From: Gordonia spumicola
GTDB taxonomy: Bacteria > Actinomycetota > Actinomycetes > Mycobacteriales > Mycobacteriaceae
Assembly: GCF_009932475.1 (NCBI RefSeq)
Contig: NZ_BJOV01000005.1
Span: 1,240,001-1,304,000, forward strand
Length of the DNA stretch: 64,000 nt
Reading direction: 5' to 3'
Position 1 is the stretch's first letter, and each line of letters opens with the position of its first letter. Made by a program: the position numbers and the translations under genes. This document shows positions 32,725 through 44,293 of the stretch, piece after piece. Under the pieces are notes generated by a model, which was given only the letters and a program-made list of their open reading frames with translations, did no database searches and was not told where the DNA came from.

Positions 32725-33644
32725 GCCTGCACGTCGATCGCGACGCCCGTCAACTCCTCGGACACGGCCCACAGCCTGCGGATCGCTTCGTCGGCGCCGG
32801 GCCGCACCAGCGGGCGGACCACAGGCGATCCGAAACTGGCGAACAGCGGGCCGTACAGCGTGCCGCCGGTCGCCGACGGATCGGTCGCGGCCCGCAACTG
32901 GCTCAGCGCGCCGCGCGGCACCGACATCCCGAAGAAGCGTGTCGTCACGCCACCGAGTGTGCCGAGGACGCCGCCGCCACCGGCCTCGGCAGTGGTGGTC
33001 TGCAGGTCCGAAGCGGTCCAGCCGGGATGACCCGACAGCGCCGTGGCCCGCGCGCCCGCGTCGGTGAAGAGACGGTCGAGCCCGATCGCGAAGTGCAGAT
33101 TCGCGAGCTTGGAGTTCCCGTACGCGCGCCACGCGTCGTAGCGGCCCTCGAGGAACGGATTGGCCGGGTCGATGCTGCGGCCCTGATGGCGGGCCACGCT
33201 CGTCACCGTCACGACGCGACCGGCGTCGGCGGCGAGGACCGCGGGCAGCAATGCCGCGGTCCACGTCCAGTGACCGAGATGATTGGTGCCCAACTGGACC
33301 TCGTAGCCGTCGGCCGTACGCCCCTCGGGCATCGCCATGACTCCCGCGTTGTTGATCAGCATGTCGATCCGGTCGTGTCGGGCGAGGACCTCGGACGCGG
33401 CACTCTTGACCGACTCCTGCGACGACAGGTCGAGCGGGACCACATCGATGGCCGCGCCGGGCGCCTCGCGGAGGATCTGCGTCTTGGCCGCCTCGGCCTT
33501 GTCGAGATTGCGGGCCGCGATCACGATCTCGGCGCGCTTGCGCGCGAGCGCCGTCGCGGTTGCCAGGCCGAGTCCGCCGTTGGCGCCGGTGATGACGGCG
33601 ACGCGGCCGTCCTGTGCGGGGATGTTGCTCTCTGACCAGCTCAT
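32721..33644 (-). CDS. Short-chain dehydrogenase (retinol dehydrogenase-like)
   Basis: 307 residues from ATG 33644 (MSWSESNIPAQDGRVAVITG). TGANGGLGLATATALARKRA, INNAGVMAMPEG, catalytic WRAYGNSKLANLHFAIG (Tyr-Lys); this is the 'classical, retinol/protochlorophyllide reductase-like' set common in actinobacteria. First gene of the SDR-hydrolase-Ddn operon. A large inverted repeat lies just upstream. Confidence 0.88.
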   Translation of the reverse strand: MSWSESNIPAQDGRVAVITGANGGLGLATATALARKRAEIVIAARNLDKAEAAKTQILREAPGAAIDVVPLDLSSQESVKSAASEVLARHDRIDMLINNAGVMAMPEGRTADGYEVQLGTNHLGHWTWTAALLPAVLAADAGRVVTVTSVARHQGRSIDPANPFLEGRYDAWRAYGNSKLANLHFAIGLDRLFTDAGARATALSGHPGWTASDLQTTTAEAGGGGVLGTLGGVTTRFFGMSVPRGALSQLRAATDPSATGGTLYGPLFASFGSPVVRPLVRPGADEAIRRLWAVSEELTGVAIDVQA

Positions 33645-33663
33645 GGTGCCTTCGCCTTCCGCG

Positions 33664-33713
33664 ATGTTTACATTGCTCACGACACTAGGAAGGCGCGTGA
33701 GCAGTGTCAACAT
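33664..33713. promoter_or_regulatory. Large inverted repeat in a divergent promoter region
   Basis: 18-bp arms, ATGTTTACATTGCTCACG (33664-33681) and CGTGAGCAGTGTCAACAT (33696-33713), pair with 2 mismatches around a 14-base spacer. It fills most of the gap between the SDR operon (minus) and the dehydratase-like gene (plus). Size and divergence suit two dimers of a TetR-like repressor. Confidence 0.55.
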
Positions 33714-33740
33714 TGGTGTGACGCAGGTAACGTCGACACC

Positions 33741-34676
33741 GTGATCACCGCAGACGACGTCCGCATCGCACAACACCGGATCGCCGACCGCGTCCGGCGT
33801 ACCCCGATGATCCAGGCGGACCGGGGTCCGTCCGGCGGCGACGTCTGGTTCAAGGCGGAGTTCCTCCAGCGCTGCGGCGTGTTCAAGACCCGCGGCGCGT
33901 TCAACCGCCAGTTGCACGCCCGCGAGCTCGGCCTGCTCGATCCGACCGTCGGCGTCGTCGCCGCGTCCGGCGGAAACGCCGGGCTGGCGAACGCCTACGC
34001 GGCCTCGGTGCTCGGTGTGCCCGCGACAGTGTTCGTCCCCGAGACCGCACCCCGGGTGAAGGTGGATCGTCTGAGCGCCTTCGGAGCGACCGTCCGCCAG
34101 GTGGGACGCGAATACGCCGAGGCGTACGACGCCGCGCAGGCGCACGTCGCGTCGACCGGCGCGCTGTTCTGCCACGCCTACGACCAGCCGGAGATCGCGG
34201 CCGGGGCGGGAACGCTCGCCCTCGAGATCATCGACGACCTCGCGGGCGTCGACACCATCGTCGTGGCGGTGGGCGGCGGCGGGCTGTTCGCCGGTGTCGC
34301 GGCGCTCGCGCACGAACACGGGGTGCGGGTGGTGGCAGTCGAGCCCGAACGCATCCCGACGCTGCGGTCGGCGCTGGACGCCGGGGCGCCCGTCGACGTC
34401 GATGTGTCGGGCGTCGCGGCCGACTCGCTCGGCGCGCGCCGCATCGGCGACATCGCCCTCGCGGTCGCGGCTGTGACCGACCCGATCAGCGTCCTCGTAT
34501 CGGACGACGACATCGTGCGATCTCGGTCGTCGCTGTGGGCCGACTACCGGATCCCGGCCGAACACGGCGCCGCGGCAGCCGTCGCCGCGCTCGACGGCGG
34601 AGCCTACCGTCCGGCGTCGGGCGAGCGGATCGCCGTCGTCGTCTGCGGCGCGAACACGGATGTCTCGACCTTGTAG
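33741..34676 (+). CDS. PLP-dependent threonine/serine dehydratase-like protein
   Basis: 311 residues, GTG start (ITADDVRIAQHRIADRVRRT after the initiator). PLP-lysine motif FKTRGAFNRQLHARE (Lys about 54), ASGGNAGLANAYAA (phosphate/carboxylate loop) and the glycine loop VAVGGGGLFAGVAALAHEHG. Length fits catabolic dehydratase/serine racemase-like members without an ACT domain. Substrate (Thr, Ser or an analogue) is not certain. Confidence 0.82.
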   Translation: MITADDVRIAQHRIADRVRRTPMIQADRGPSGGDVWFKAEFLQRCGVFKTRGAFNRQLHARELGLLDPTVGVVAASGGNAGLANAYAASVLGVPATVFVPETAPRVKVDRLSAFGATVRQVGREYAEAYDAAQAHVASTGALFCHAYDQPEIAAGAGTLALEIIDDLAGVDTIVVAVGGGGLFAGVAALAHEHGVRVVAVEPERIPTLRSALDAGAPVDVDVSGVAADSLGARRIGDIALAVAAVTDPISVLVSDDDIVRSRSSLWADYRIPAEHGAAAAVAALDGGAYRPASGERIAVVVCGANTDVSTL

Positions 34677-34752
34677 GTTCGTCGCGGTCGCCACTCGTCG
34701 AGGACTGCGGAATCGACGCCCGGGCATCGGTGCTCCGAATAGCCTGGACGGG

Positions 34753-35739
34753 ATGGACACCAACCACGACGTCGACCTCCACGATCTCGCATCGAAGGTG
34801 GAGACCTTCCTGCTCGGCGGCGAGCGGACGTTCAGCGCGCGCGACCTCGCCGAGCACGTGGGGATCGACCTCGAATACGGCCGCGCGATGTGGCGGGCGA
34901 TGGGCTTCCCGATCGAGGACGACGACGCGATCGTCCTCACCCGTCGCGACGCCACCGCGACCAAGGGCGCGATGCACGCGGTCGACCTCGGCATGGTGAC
35001 GGCGGACGAGGTGCTCTCGTTCACGCGCCTGACCGGGCAGGTGTTCGCGCAGCTCGCCGAGTCCGAGGGCGAAGCGCTGATGCGGATCGTCTTGGACGGA
35101 GTCGCCAGGGTCGGATCGGACGAGACGCTCGAGCGTCTCATGGGCGACGCCCTCCCGCTGATCGAGGCCCTCCACGTCTACGTGTGGCGGCGGCAATTGG
35201 CGGCGTTCATCACCCGGACCGTCGCGCAGTACGACAGGACGGGCACGACGAGCGCCGACGTGACCGTCGGATTCGCCGACATCTCGGGGTTCACCGCGCA
35301 CTCGCGGACGGTCTCCCCCGCCGACCTCGCAGACCTGCTCGAACTCTTCGAGTCGATCGCCACCGACGCCGTCGGCGCGCACGACGGTCGCGTCGTCAAA
35401 CTGATCGGCGACGCGGTGCTGTTCACCGCGCCGACCGCTGCATCGGGCGTGTCCATCGCCCGCGACCTGCTCGACGCCTGGCCCGTCGACCGTCCGCCGG
35501 TCCGGGCCGGGATCGCCTCCGGCCCGGTTCTGCGGCGCCTCGGGGACGTCTTCGGACTCACGGTGAACATCGCGAGCAGACTCACGTCACTGGGCGGACC
35601 CGGCCAGATACGCATCGACGAGGCCACTCGTGCGGGGTTGCCGCCGGACGCGTCGTACCGCGTCGTCGAACAGAGTCCGCAGAACGTGCGGGGCTATGAC
35701 AGCCTCCATTCGTGGACCGTCGAGGAGGACGTCTCATGA
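34753..35739 (+). CDS. Class III adenylate cyclase with N-terminal regulatory domain
   Basis: 328 residues from ATG 34753 (MDTNHDVDLHDLASKVETFL). Residues about 1-155 are an all-helical regulatory domain like that of M. tuberculosis Rv1264 (pH-sensing, autoinhibitory). The cyclase domain (about 165-325) has the first metal Asp in TVGFADISGFTAHSRTV, the adenine Lys and second Asp in VVKLIGDAVLFT, and the Asn/Arg pair in FGLTVNIASRLTSLG. All catalytic positions look intact. The stop overlaps the next ATG (ATGA), so cyclase and carboxyltransferase are made together. Confidence 0.9.
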   Translation: MDTNHDVDLHDLASKVETFLLGGERTFSARDLAEHVGIDLEYGRAMWRAMGFPIEDDDAIVLTRRDATATKGAMHAVDLGMVTADEVLSFTRLTGQVFAQLAESEGEALMRIVLDGVARVGSDETLERLMGDALPLIEALHVYVWRRQLAAFITRTVAQYDRTGTTSADVTVGFADISGFTAHSRTVSPADLADLLELFESIATDAVGAHDGRVVKLIGDAVLFTAPTAASGVSIARDLLDAWPVDRPPVRAGIASGPVLRRLGDVFGLTVNIASRLTSLGGPGQIRIDEATRAGLPPDASYRVVEQSPQNVRGYDSLHSWTVEEDVS

Positions 35740-37238
35740 CCGAACAGAGCCCGGCGAGCGGTCTCACCGAGGTGATCGCCAGACGGCACCTGACCACCGA
35801 CGACGCCCGCCCGGAGAAGGTCGCGAAACGCCACGCCGCCGGTCGCCGCACCGCACGGGAGAACATCGCGGACCTCGTCGATCGCGGCTCGCTCGTCGAG
35901 TACGGACAGTTCGCCACCGCCGCGCAGGAGCGCAGGCGTGACCTCGCCGACCTCGTCGTCGACACCCCGGCGGACGGATTGATCGGCGGCACCGCGACCG
36001 TCGACGGCACACCGTGCGTGGTGATGTCGTACGACGCGATGGTGCAGGCCGGCACGCAAGGTCTGCGCGGACATCACAAGACCGACAGGCTGATCGACGT
36101 GGCGATCCGCCGTCGCCTGCCTGCTGTCTTCTTCACCGAGGGCGGAGGCGGCCGTCCCGGCGACACCGACTTCCCCATCGTGTCCGCGCTCGACGTCGGA
36201 TCGTTCGCGCGATGGGGAGCCCTCGGCGAGGTCGCCCCGCGCATCGCGCTGGTCTCGGGGCGGTGCTTCGCAGGCAACGCGGTCCTCGCGGGCTCCGCGG
36301 ACGTGCGTATCGCGACAGCCGACGCCAACCTCGGCATGGCCGGACCCGCGATGATCGTCGGCGGTGGGCTCGGACACGTATCCGCCGACGACATCGGCCC
36401 GGCGGACGAACAGTTCGCGAACGGAGTGCTCGACGTCCTCGTCGACGACGAGGAGGACGCGGTGCTCGTCGCCCGCGAACTGCTGGGTCTGTTGACGGGC
36501 CGTCGGACGGCGTCCGACCAGGCCGACCAGGCCGTGCTGCGCGACGCCCTGCCCGCGGGCGAACGGGAGGCGTTCGACGTCCGGCCGATCGTCGAGACGA
36601 TCCTCGACACCGACTCCACGATCTGGCTGCGGTCGGGCTGGGCCCCGGAACTCGTCACCGCCCTCGGCCGCCTGGACGGGCGTCCGGTCGGCGTCATCGC
36701 GAACCAGTCGACGCACGACGCCGGCACACTCGCCGCCGACTCGTCGACCAAGGCAGCCGACTTTCTGGAGCTGTGCGAGCGCTGGTCGCTGCCGGTGATC
36801 AGCCTCGTCGACACGCCCGGCTTCATGGTGGGCCCGGACGCCGAACGGACCGGGCTCGTGCGGGCGGCCTCGCGCCTCGTCAACGTCGGGTCGCGACTGA
36901 GCGTCCCGCTCGTCGGGGTGGTCCTGCGCCGCGGCTACGGTCTCGGTGCACAGGCCATGCTCGGCGGCGACACGCGTCGGCCACTGCTGACCGTCGCCTG
37001 GCCCGAGGCCCACCTCGGACCGATGCGCCTCGAAGGCGCCGTCCGGCTCGGCATGGCGAAAGAGATCGCGGCACTGCCCGAGGCCGAACGGGAGCCCGCC
37101 GTCCGCGACCTCACCGCCGCGATGGAACGCAACGCGCGTGCGCTCAACGCCGCACGCGTCCTCGAGATCGACGACGTCATCGACCCGGCCGACACTCGCC
37201 GGGTGATCGCCGCGACGCTCTGGTCGTCTGTCGATTGA
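35736..37238 (+). CDS. Acyl-CoA carboxylase carboxyltransferase subunit
   Basis: 500 residues beginning MTEQSPASGLTEVIARRHLT, GAGGAGG upstream. Both halves of the carboxyltransferase fold are present: PAVFFTEGGGGRPGDTDFPI and SGRCFAGNAVLAGSADVRIA in the first, ISLVDTPGFMVGPDAERTGL and RRGYGLGAQAMLGGDTRRPL in the second. There is no biotin carboxylase or biotin carrier nearby; it would need a subunit from elsewhere. It is not a standard AccD4/5/6. Coupling to an adenylate cyclase is unusual. Substrate unknown. Confidence 0.85.
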   Translation: MTEQSPASGLTEVIARRHLTTDDARPEKVAKRHAAGRRTARENIADLVDRGSLVEYGQFATAAQERRRDLADLVVDTPADGLIGGTATVDGTPCVVMSYDAMVQAGTQGLRGHHKTDRLIDVAIRRRLPAVFFTEGGGGRPGDTDFPIVSALDVGSFARWGALGEVAPRIALVSGRCFAGNAVLAGSADVRIATADANLGMAGPAMIVGGGLGHVSADDIGPADEQFANGVLDVLVDDEEDAVLVARELLGLLTGRRTASDQADQAVLRDALPAGEREAFDVRPIVETILDTDSTIWLRSGWAPELVTALGRLDGRPVGVIANQSTHDAGTLAADSSTKAADFLELCERWSLPVISLVDTPGFMVGPDAERTGLVRAASRLVNVGSRLSVPLVGVVLRRGYGLGAQAMLGGDTRRPLLTVAWPEAHLGPMRLEGAVRLGMAKEIAALPEAEREPAVRDLTAAMERNARALNAARVLEIDDVIDPADTRRVIAATLWSSVD

Positions 37239-37243
37239 GCGCA

Positions 37244-37287
37244 GACGTCCCCGTACGCTCGCCGGAGTGCGAGCACACGGGGACGTC
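37244..37287. terminator. Bidirectional terminator after the carboxyltransferase gene
   Basis: Nearly continuous stem: outer arms GACGTCCCCGT (37244-37254) and ACGGGGACGTC (37277-37287), inner arms GCTCGC/GCGAGC, short loop. It lies between convergent genes. Confidence 0.75.
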
Positions 37288-37305
37288 GTCGGTCGACGAA
37301 GCCGC

Positions 37306-37911
37306 CTACTTGGCGGCGACCTCCTTGCCCATGACCGTCACCTTGATCTTGTCGGTCTTGGTGTCGAAGGTGATCTCGCCGTGCTCGAAGGTCGACTTCT
37401 TGAGAGTTCCCTCGTCGGTCTCGTCGCTGGTCGCCGCGCCGAGCGGACCGTTCGAGCCGGACTTGCCGTGCGCCGACGGTTTGCCGTGCTCGTCACGTTT
37501 GACGTTCCACGCGTCGCGGATCTTGCCCCAGGTGATGAAGGCGGGAGTGCCCGCCTCGGCGTTCTTCGCGGTGATCACGCCACCGACGAACTGTTGGAAG
37601 ACGACGCCGCTCTCGCTGGTTCCCGCCTCGCCCTTGCCCGCCTTCGGCTTGCCGAGGTCCTTGCGCTGTTTGTCGGTCGCGGCCGAGTACTTCGCCGCGA
37701 TCGGGCCCGTGAGCGTGACCTCCTTGCCATCGGTGCTCGTCAGTTCGACGGGCTTCGCGGCCGCGGCCGACGAGGTCGTCGTCGCCGCGCTCGTCGCCGT
37801 CGTCGACGCTGACGCATCGTCCGACTTGTCGTCGCTACAACCGGCCAGCACCGCAGCGGTCACCGCCAATGCCGCGGCGACCCCCGCCGTCCGTCGCATG
37901 TTCTGTCGCAT
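37306..37911 (-). CDS. Lipoprotein with LGFP-like repeats
   Basis: 201 residues. Lipoprotein signal with lipobox VLAGCSDD (Cys about 25), Ser/Thr/Ala-rich linker, then LTGPIAAKYSAATDKQRKDL and GVVFQQFVGGVITAKNAEAG, which resemble LGFP repeats thought to hold proteins in the mycolic-acid cell wall. The C-terminal strand region ends TVMGKEVAAK. Surface or periplasmic; function unknown. Confidence 0.75.
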   Translation of the reverse strand: MRQNMRRTAGVAAALAVTAAVLAGCSDDKSDDASASTTATSAATTTSSAAAAKPVELTSTDGKEVTLTGPIAAKYSAATDKQRKDLGKPKAGKGEAGTSESGVVFQQFVGGVITAKNAEAGTPAFITWGKIRDAWNVKRDEHGKPSAHGKSGSNGPLGAATSDETDEGTLKKSTFEHGEITFDTKTDKIKVTVMGKEVAAK

Positions 37912-38124
37912 GTTGATCCCTCCCAGGCTTCAAGGACATCTCTTTCGGTCGCGTGGAACACGACCCGCCTCGGACACTAGGGCACAGCGCAGTCACGAGA
38001 ACAGCCCTCGCGCACAATGATTCGAAATTCTTATCGGCCAATCGGACTACACGGCCATAAGCGCCCGGTTGCCGCACGACCACCCTCGTCCGATACGTTT
38101 GTACAGGGCAGTCAGGAGGATCAC

Positions 38125-38979
38125 GTGAACGCCATCAACATCGAGACAGTCACCGTCGAGAGCAACGGCATGCGTCTGGTCGGCGATCGGCGTCGCACCG
38201 ATTCGACGACCGGCGAACCGATCGTCCTGTTGCACGGAGGCGGCCAGACCCGCCACTCCTGGGACCGCAGCGCCCATGCCCTCGCGGCCCGTGGACGTGA
38301 CGTGTACACCTTCGATCTCCGCGGTCACGGGGACAGTTCGTGGGCGGACGACTACGGCATCGGCGGGTTCGTCGACGACCTGCGATCGGTGATCCGGGCC
38401 ATCGACGCCGCTCCCGTCCTGATCGGCGCATCGCTCGGCGGCATCACCAGTCTGTGCGTCGCGGGCGAGTTCCCCGGCGCGGCGTCCGCGCTGGTGATGG
38501 TCGACGTGGTGGTCGACGTCGAACCCGCGGGCATCGACCGCATCAAAGCGTTCATGAGCGACCACATCGACGGCTTCGACACTCTCGAGGACGTCGCCGA
38601 CGCCGTCGCCGCATACACGCCGGGGCGCGCGAGGACGCGCAATCTCGACAGTCTCCGCAAGAACGTCCGGCTTCGGGACGACGGGCGCTGGTACTGGCAT
38701 TGGGACCCGGCGTTCATCATCGGCCCCGCCGACGAGACGCGGACGGTGACCGACCCCACCAGGTTGCGAGCCGCAGCCAGACGGGTGGACGTTCCGACAC
38801 TCATCGTCCGCGGCGGCAAGTCCGATGTGGTGAGCGATGCGGGCATCGCGTCCATGAAGGCGTTGGTCCCGCACGCGGACGTCGCCGATGTGGCCGCCGC
38901 GGGACACATGGTGGCCGGTGACGACAATCAGGTGTTCGAGGCGTCCATCGACGAATTCCTCGGCCGCCACGGCCTGTAG
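38125..38979 (+). CDS. Alpha/beta hydrolase
   Basis: 284 residues, GTG 38125 with AGGAGGA upstream. VLLHGGGQTRHSWDRSAHAL (oxyanion), IGASLGGITSLCVAGE (Ser about 110), VRGGKSDVVSD (Asp) and AAGHMVAGDDNQVFEASIDE (His). Typical of epoxide-hydrolase/haloperoxidase-like monomers. Directly followed, with no gap, by a second esterase. Confidence 0.85.
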   Translation: MNAINIETVTVESNGMRLVGDRRRTDSTTGEPIVLLHGGGQTRHSWDRSAHALAARGRDVYTFDLRGHGDSSWADDYGIGGFVDDLRSVIRAIDAAPVLIGASLGGITSLCVAGEFPGAASALVMVDVVVDVEPAGIDRIKAFMSDHIDGFDTLEDVADAVAAYTPGRARTRNLDSLRKNVRLRDDGRWYWHWDPAFIIGPADETRTVTDPTRLRAAARRVDVPTLIVRGGKSDVVSDAGIASMKALVPHADVADVAAAGHMVAGDDNQVFEASIDEFLGRHGL

Positions 38980-39876
38980 ATGCGCTTCGATCTCGCCCGG
39001 TTCACCGCGCCGGGATCAGCCGAACACGCCGCCGAGTGCAGGACTCACCACTCCCGGACTGCGGCCGTCCGGGGACCCGCCGACCACGACGAACTGCTCC
39101 GCGTCCGTGCGGCCATCGCGACGCGTCCGTCGGTCGCGGACCCCGATGCCCGGACGCGCACGATCGACGGGGTCCCGGTCCGCGTGATCAGCCCGACCCG
39201 ACCCGCACGCGGCGTGTACCTCGCGCTGCACGGCGGCGGCTTCTACCTGGGCTCGGCCGTGCGCAGCGACCCGCGGCACCGTGACCTCGCCGACGCCCTC
39301 GACGTCGTCGTCGTGGCGCCCGACTACCGACTGGCGCCCGAACACCCGTGGCCCGCGGCCGGTGACGACTGCGAACGCGTCGCGGACTGGCTCATCGACC
39401 ACTCCGTCGACGAGTTCGGAAAGTCGACGCTCCTCATCGGCGGAGCCTCCGCCGGAGCGACCCTCGCCCTCACCACTCTCCTGAGACTGCGCGACCGCGG
39501 GCGCTCGGACGCGTTCGCCGGAGCCGTCCTCACCTTCGGCACGTACGACATCAGCGGACGCACCCCCATGGGTCGGGCGATCGACGACGAGTACTTCATC
39601 GACGCGTATGTCGGCCACGTCGACGATCGGTCGGTCCCCGACATCTCGCCGATCTTCGCCGACCTGCGGTCCCTGCCGCCGTCACTGCTCACCGTCGGGA
39701 CGGCCGACGTCCTTCTGGAGCACAGCGTCGTCCTGGCCTCGCGGTTGGCGCTGGCCGACTGCGACGTCGAGCTCAACGTGTATCCGGACGCCCCGCACGC
39801 GTTCACCGGCGCTCCGACCGCGATGGCCGCGTCGGCCTGGGCCGACATCTACCGCTGGATGTCGGCACGCCTCTGA
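38980..39876 (+). CDS. Hormone-sensitive-lipase-family esterase
   Basis: 298 residues. HSL signature YLALHGGGFYLGSAVRSDPR, VVVAPDYRLAPEHPWPAAGD, nucleophile GGASAGATLALTTLLR (Ser about 157), catalytic His in YPDAPHAFTG. Starts on the base after the upstream hydrolase stop. The two probably act on related esters. Confidence 0.88.
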   Translation: MRFDLARFTAPGSAEHAAECRTHHSRTAAVRGPADHDELLRVRAAIATRPSVADPDARTRTIDGVPVRVISPTRPARGVYLALHGGGFYLGSAVRSDPRHRDLADALDVVVVAPDYRLAPEHPWPAAGDDCERVADWLIDHSVDEFGKSTLLIGGASAGATLALTTLLRLRDRGRSDAFAGAVLTFGTYDISGRTPMGRAIDDEYFIDAYVGHVDDRSVPDISPIFADLRSLPPSLLTVGTADVLLEHSVVLASRLALADCDVELNVYPDAPHAFTGAPTAMAASAWADIYRWMSARL

Positions 39877-39904
39877 CGCGTTCTCGTCGGACGACGACCC
39901 CGAA

Positions 39905-39948
39905 GCACGAAAGCGGGTCCACCCGGATGGGTGGACCCGCTTTCGTGC
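39905..39948. terminator. Perfect intrinsic terminator between the esterase gene and icd
   Basis: 20-bp perfect arms (39905-39924 and 39929-39948) with a 4-base loop, GC-rich and closing in AAAG/CTTT. It is the strongest hairpin in the window, lying between convergent genes and so bidirectional. Confidence 0.9.
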
Positions 39949-39963
39949 GTGAGAGGTCGAGTG

Positions 39964-42198
<2,235 letters not shown>

Positions 42199-42551
42199 AG
42201 GTCGCAGCCTCTTCTGATCGTCATCGTTCTTGTGGAACTTGTTGCTATCGCTGACATTGTCCCGCCGAACGTGACCCGGTGCGGGCTGTCCCCGGAATTG
42301 CGAGGCAGCCCACACGTCGATCGGCCACTGACCTGCCCTGCTTGCTGTATGCAGCAGGGCCTGCCGTCTGGTGGGACGTATTTCCTGCGAATCGACCGGC
42401 GTCAACCGGCGATCCGCCGCGCTCGGCGGAGTGGTTTTCCGTCTCCCGCTTCACTATTCATCCTACCTATGGGCGGCGGCGCACTCCGCGCGTGTCCCGG
42501 TGTGGCGCAGCCGATACTGTCGGGCGTAGATCAGCAGAGTCGAGGAGTCCC
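42199..42551. other. Divergent promoter region between icd and the OYE gene
   Basis: About 350 non-coding bases. An inverted repeat GCCCTGCT/AGCAGGGC lies at 42335-42360 (10-base spacer). No small ORF with a ribosome site was found. It should carry both promoters. Confidence 0.5.
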
Positions 42552-43637
42552 ATGCCAACGCCGTCCCAATCGCTCACCCTCCGCCGCGGCCCGAGGTGGC
42601 GCAATCGTGTCGCATTGGCCCCGCTGACCAATCTGCAGAGCAATGCCGACGGCACGCTGACCGACGACGAACACGACTGGCTCGCGCGACGCGCAGACGG
42701 CGGCTTCGGCATGGTCATGACGTGTGCGGCATTCGTCGACGACGCGGGACACTCGTTCACCGGGCAGCTCGGGGCGTCCGACGACGCCCACCTCCCCGGA
42801 CTCACTCGGCTCGCCGACAGCCTGCGCGCCGCGGGCGCGGCGTCGTCGGTGCAACTTCAGCACGGTGGACGCCGCGGCGACCGGGCGCTGACCTCGACAC
42901 TCGTCGCCCCGTGGGACGACCCGAAGTACGGCGCACAGGCGTTGACCACCGACGGCGTCCAACAGGTGATCGCCGATTTCGCGGCGGCCGCGCGCCGGGT
43001 GGAACGTGCGGGCTTCGACGGCGTCGAGATCCACGGAGCCCACGGCTATCTCCTCGCGCAGTTCCTCGACGGCCGCAACAACGTGCGGACCGACAGGTAC
43101 GGAGGCAGCGCGGACAACAGGTTCGCGATCATCCACGAGACGATCGCGGCCGTCCGGGCCGCGACCGGGGCCGACTTCCAGGTCGGCCTGAGACTGTCTC
43201 CCGAGAGGTACGGGATCGTGCTCGACGAGGCCCGCGAACTCGCCCGACAGGTGCTCGCCGACGGCGCCGTCGACTACCTGGACATGTCCATGTGGGACAC
43301 GTTCAAGCATCCTCACGATCGCGAGTCCCACGACCGACCGCTGCTCGACTACTTCACCGAGATCCCCCGCGGCGACGTCCGCCTCGGGGTCGCGGGCAAG
43401 ATCCTCAGTTCCGCTCAGGTGCACGAGTGCCTCGACCGCGGCGTCGACTTCGTCCTCGCCGGGACCGCAGGCATCCTGCACCACGACTTCCCGCGGCTCG
43501 TCGTCGACGACCTCGACTTCACGGCGACGCACCCGCAGCCCGCATCGCACTTCATCGCCGAATCCGTCGGACCCGCGTTCCTCGACTACCTCGCGACCAA
43601 CTGGGACGACTTCGTGACCGCCGGCGACGCGACATGA
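42552..43637 (+). CDS. Old Yellow Enzyme-family NADH:flavin oxidoreductase
   Basis: 361 residues, ATG 42552 after CGAGGAG. FMN barrel with NRVALAPLTNLQSNADGTLT, VQLQHGGRRGD, GVEIHGAHGYLLAQFLDGRN and DRYGGSADNRFAIIHETIAA (FMN/substrate loops). A 'thermophilic-like' subclass enzyme lacking the reductase extension, probably reducing activated C=C bonds. The next gene overlaps its stop. Confidence 0.9.
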   Translation: MPTPSQSLTLRRGPRWRNRVALAPLTNLQSNADGTLTDDEHDWLARRADGGFGMVMTCAAFVDDAGHSFTGQLGASDDAHLPGLTRLADSLRAAGAASSVQLQHGGRRGDRALTSTLVAPWDDPKYGAQALTTDGVQQVIADFAAAARRVERAGFDGVEIHGAHGYLLAQFLDGRNNVRTDRYGGSADNRFAIIHETIAAVRAATGADFQVGLRLSPERYGIVLDEARELARQVLADGAVDYLDMSMWDTFKHPHDRESHDRPLLDYFTEIPRGDVRLGVAGKILSSAQVHECLDRGVDFVLAGTAGILHHDFPRLVVDDLDFTATHPQPASHFIAESVGPAFLDYLATNWDDFVTAGDAT

Positions 43638-44293
43638 TGGTTCGAGCACGCGCCTCGGTCACGGCCGCCGTCGTCGCCGACCTGTCGATGGTCGGCCTGT
43701 CCGTCTACGCGCTCGCGTCGCGCGAGTTCGCCGCGCTCATCGCGTGGGAGGTCGGCGCGCTCGTCTACCTGCTCGGGACCGGCGTCGTCTTCCGTCACCG
43801 TGCGCGGCGCGGCACACGCGATCCGCGCACCGGTTTCCTGAACACCCTGTCGTGGGTGATGCCGATCGCGGCCAGCCTCGTCGGCGTGAACTCGGCGGTC
43901 ATCGCGTTGCTCGGGCAGTCGTTCGCCGAACAGGCCAACGGCACCGCCACCGCCGCCGCGTTCGGGGTGGCGGGCATCGTCATGTCGTGGCTGCTGCTCC
44001 ACATCGCGTTCGTCAACGTGTACATGACCCGGTACAGCGAGTCGACGGTCCGCTCGCTGACCTTCCCCGAACATCGCGACCCGGAATCCGGCAGGCCGCC
44101 ACGCGAACCCGGGTACGCCGAATTCGTGTACTTCGCGTTCACCATCGGCACGACCTTCGCGACGTCGGACGTCGAGGTCCGCACCCGCCGGATGCGCTCG
44201 GCGGTGGTGACCCACAGCGTCTGGAGCTTCTTCTACAACGCGCTCGTCGTCGCCGTGGCGTTCCAGGTCCTGCAGCGCTTCGCGACTCTGTGA
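43634..44293 (+). CDS. DUF1345 membrane protein
   Basis: 219 residues, four or more helices; conserved segment GYAEFVYFAFTIGTTFATSD with the TFATSDVEV motif of DUF1345. ATG 43634 overlaps the OYE stop (ATGA); a second ATG follows directly. Function unknown. Confidence 0.85.
   Translation: MMVRARASVTAAVVADLSMVGLSVYALASREFAALIAWEVGALVYLLGTGVVFRHRARRGTRDPRTGFLNTLSWVMPIAASLVGVNSAVIALLGQSFAEQANGTATAAAFGVAGIVMSWLLLHIAFVNVYMTRYSESTVRSLTFPEHRDPESGRPPREPGYAEFVYFAFTIGTTFATSDVEVRTRRMRSAVVTHSVWSFFYNALVVAVAFQVLQRFATL

Noticed and set aside
36014-38020. 668-codon plus-strand frame across the carboxyltransferase and lipoprotein genes
   Set aside because: Arg/Ala/Gly-rich shadow of the real carboxyltransferase frame, then antisense to the lipoprotein gene.
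42335-42360. GCCCTGCT/AGCAGGGC inverted repeat upstream of icd as an operator
   Set aside because: Short, common sequence in GC-rich DNA and not near either start codon; left as an observation only.
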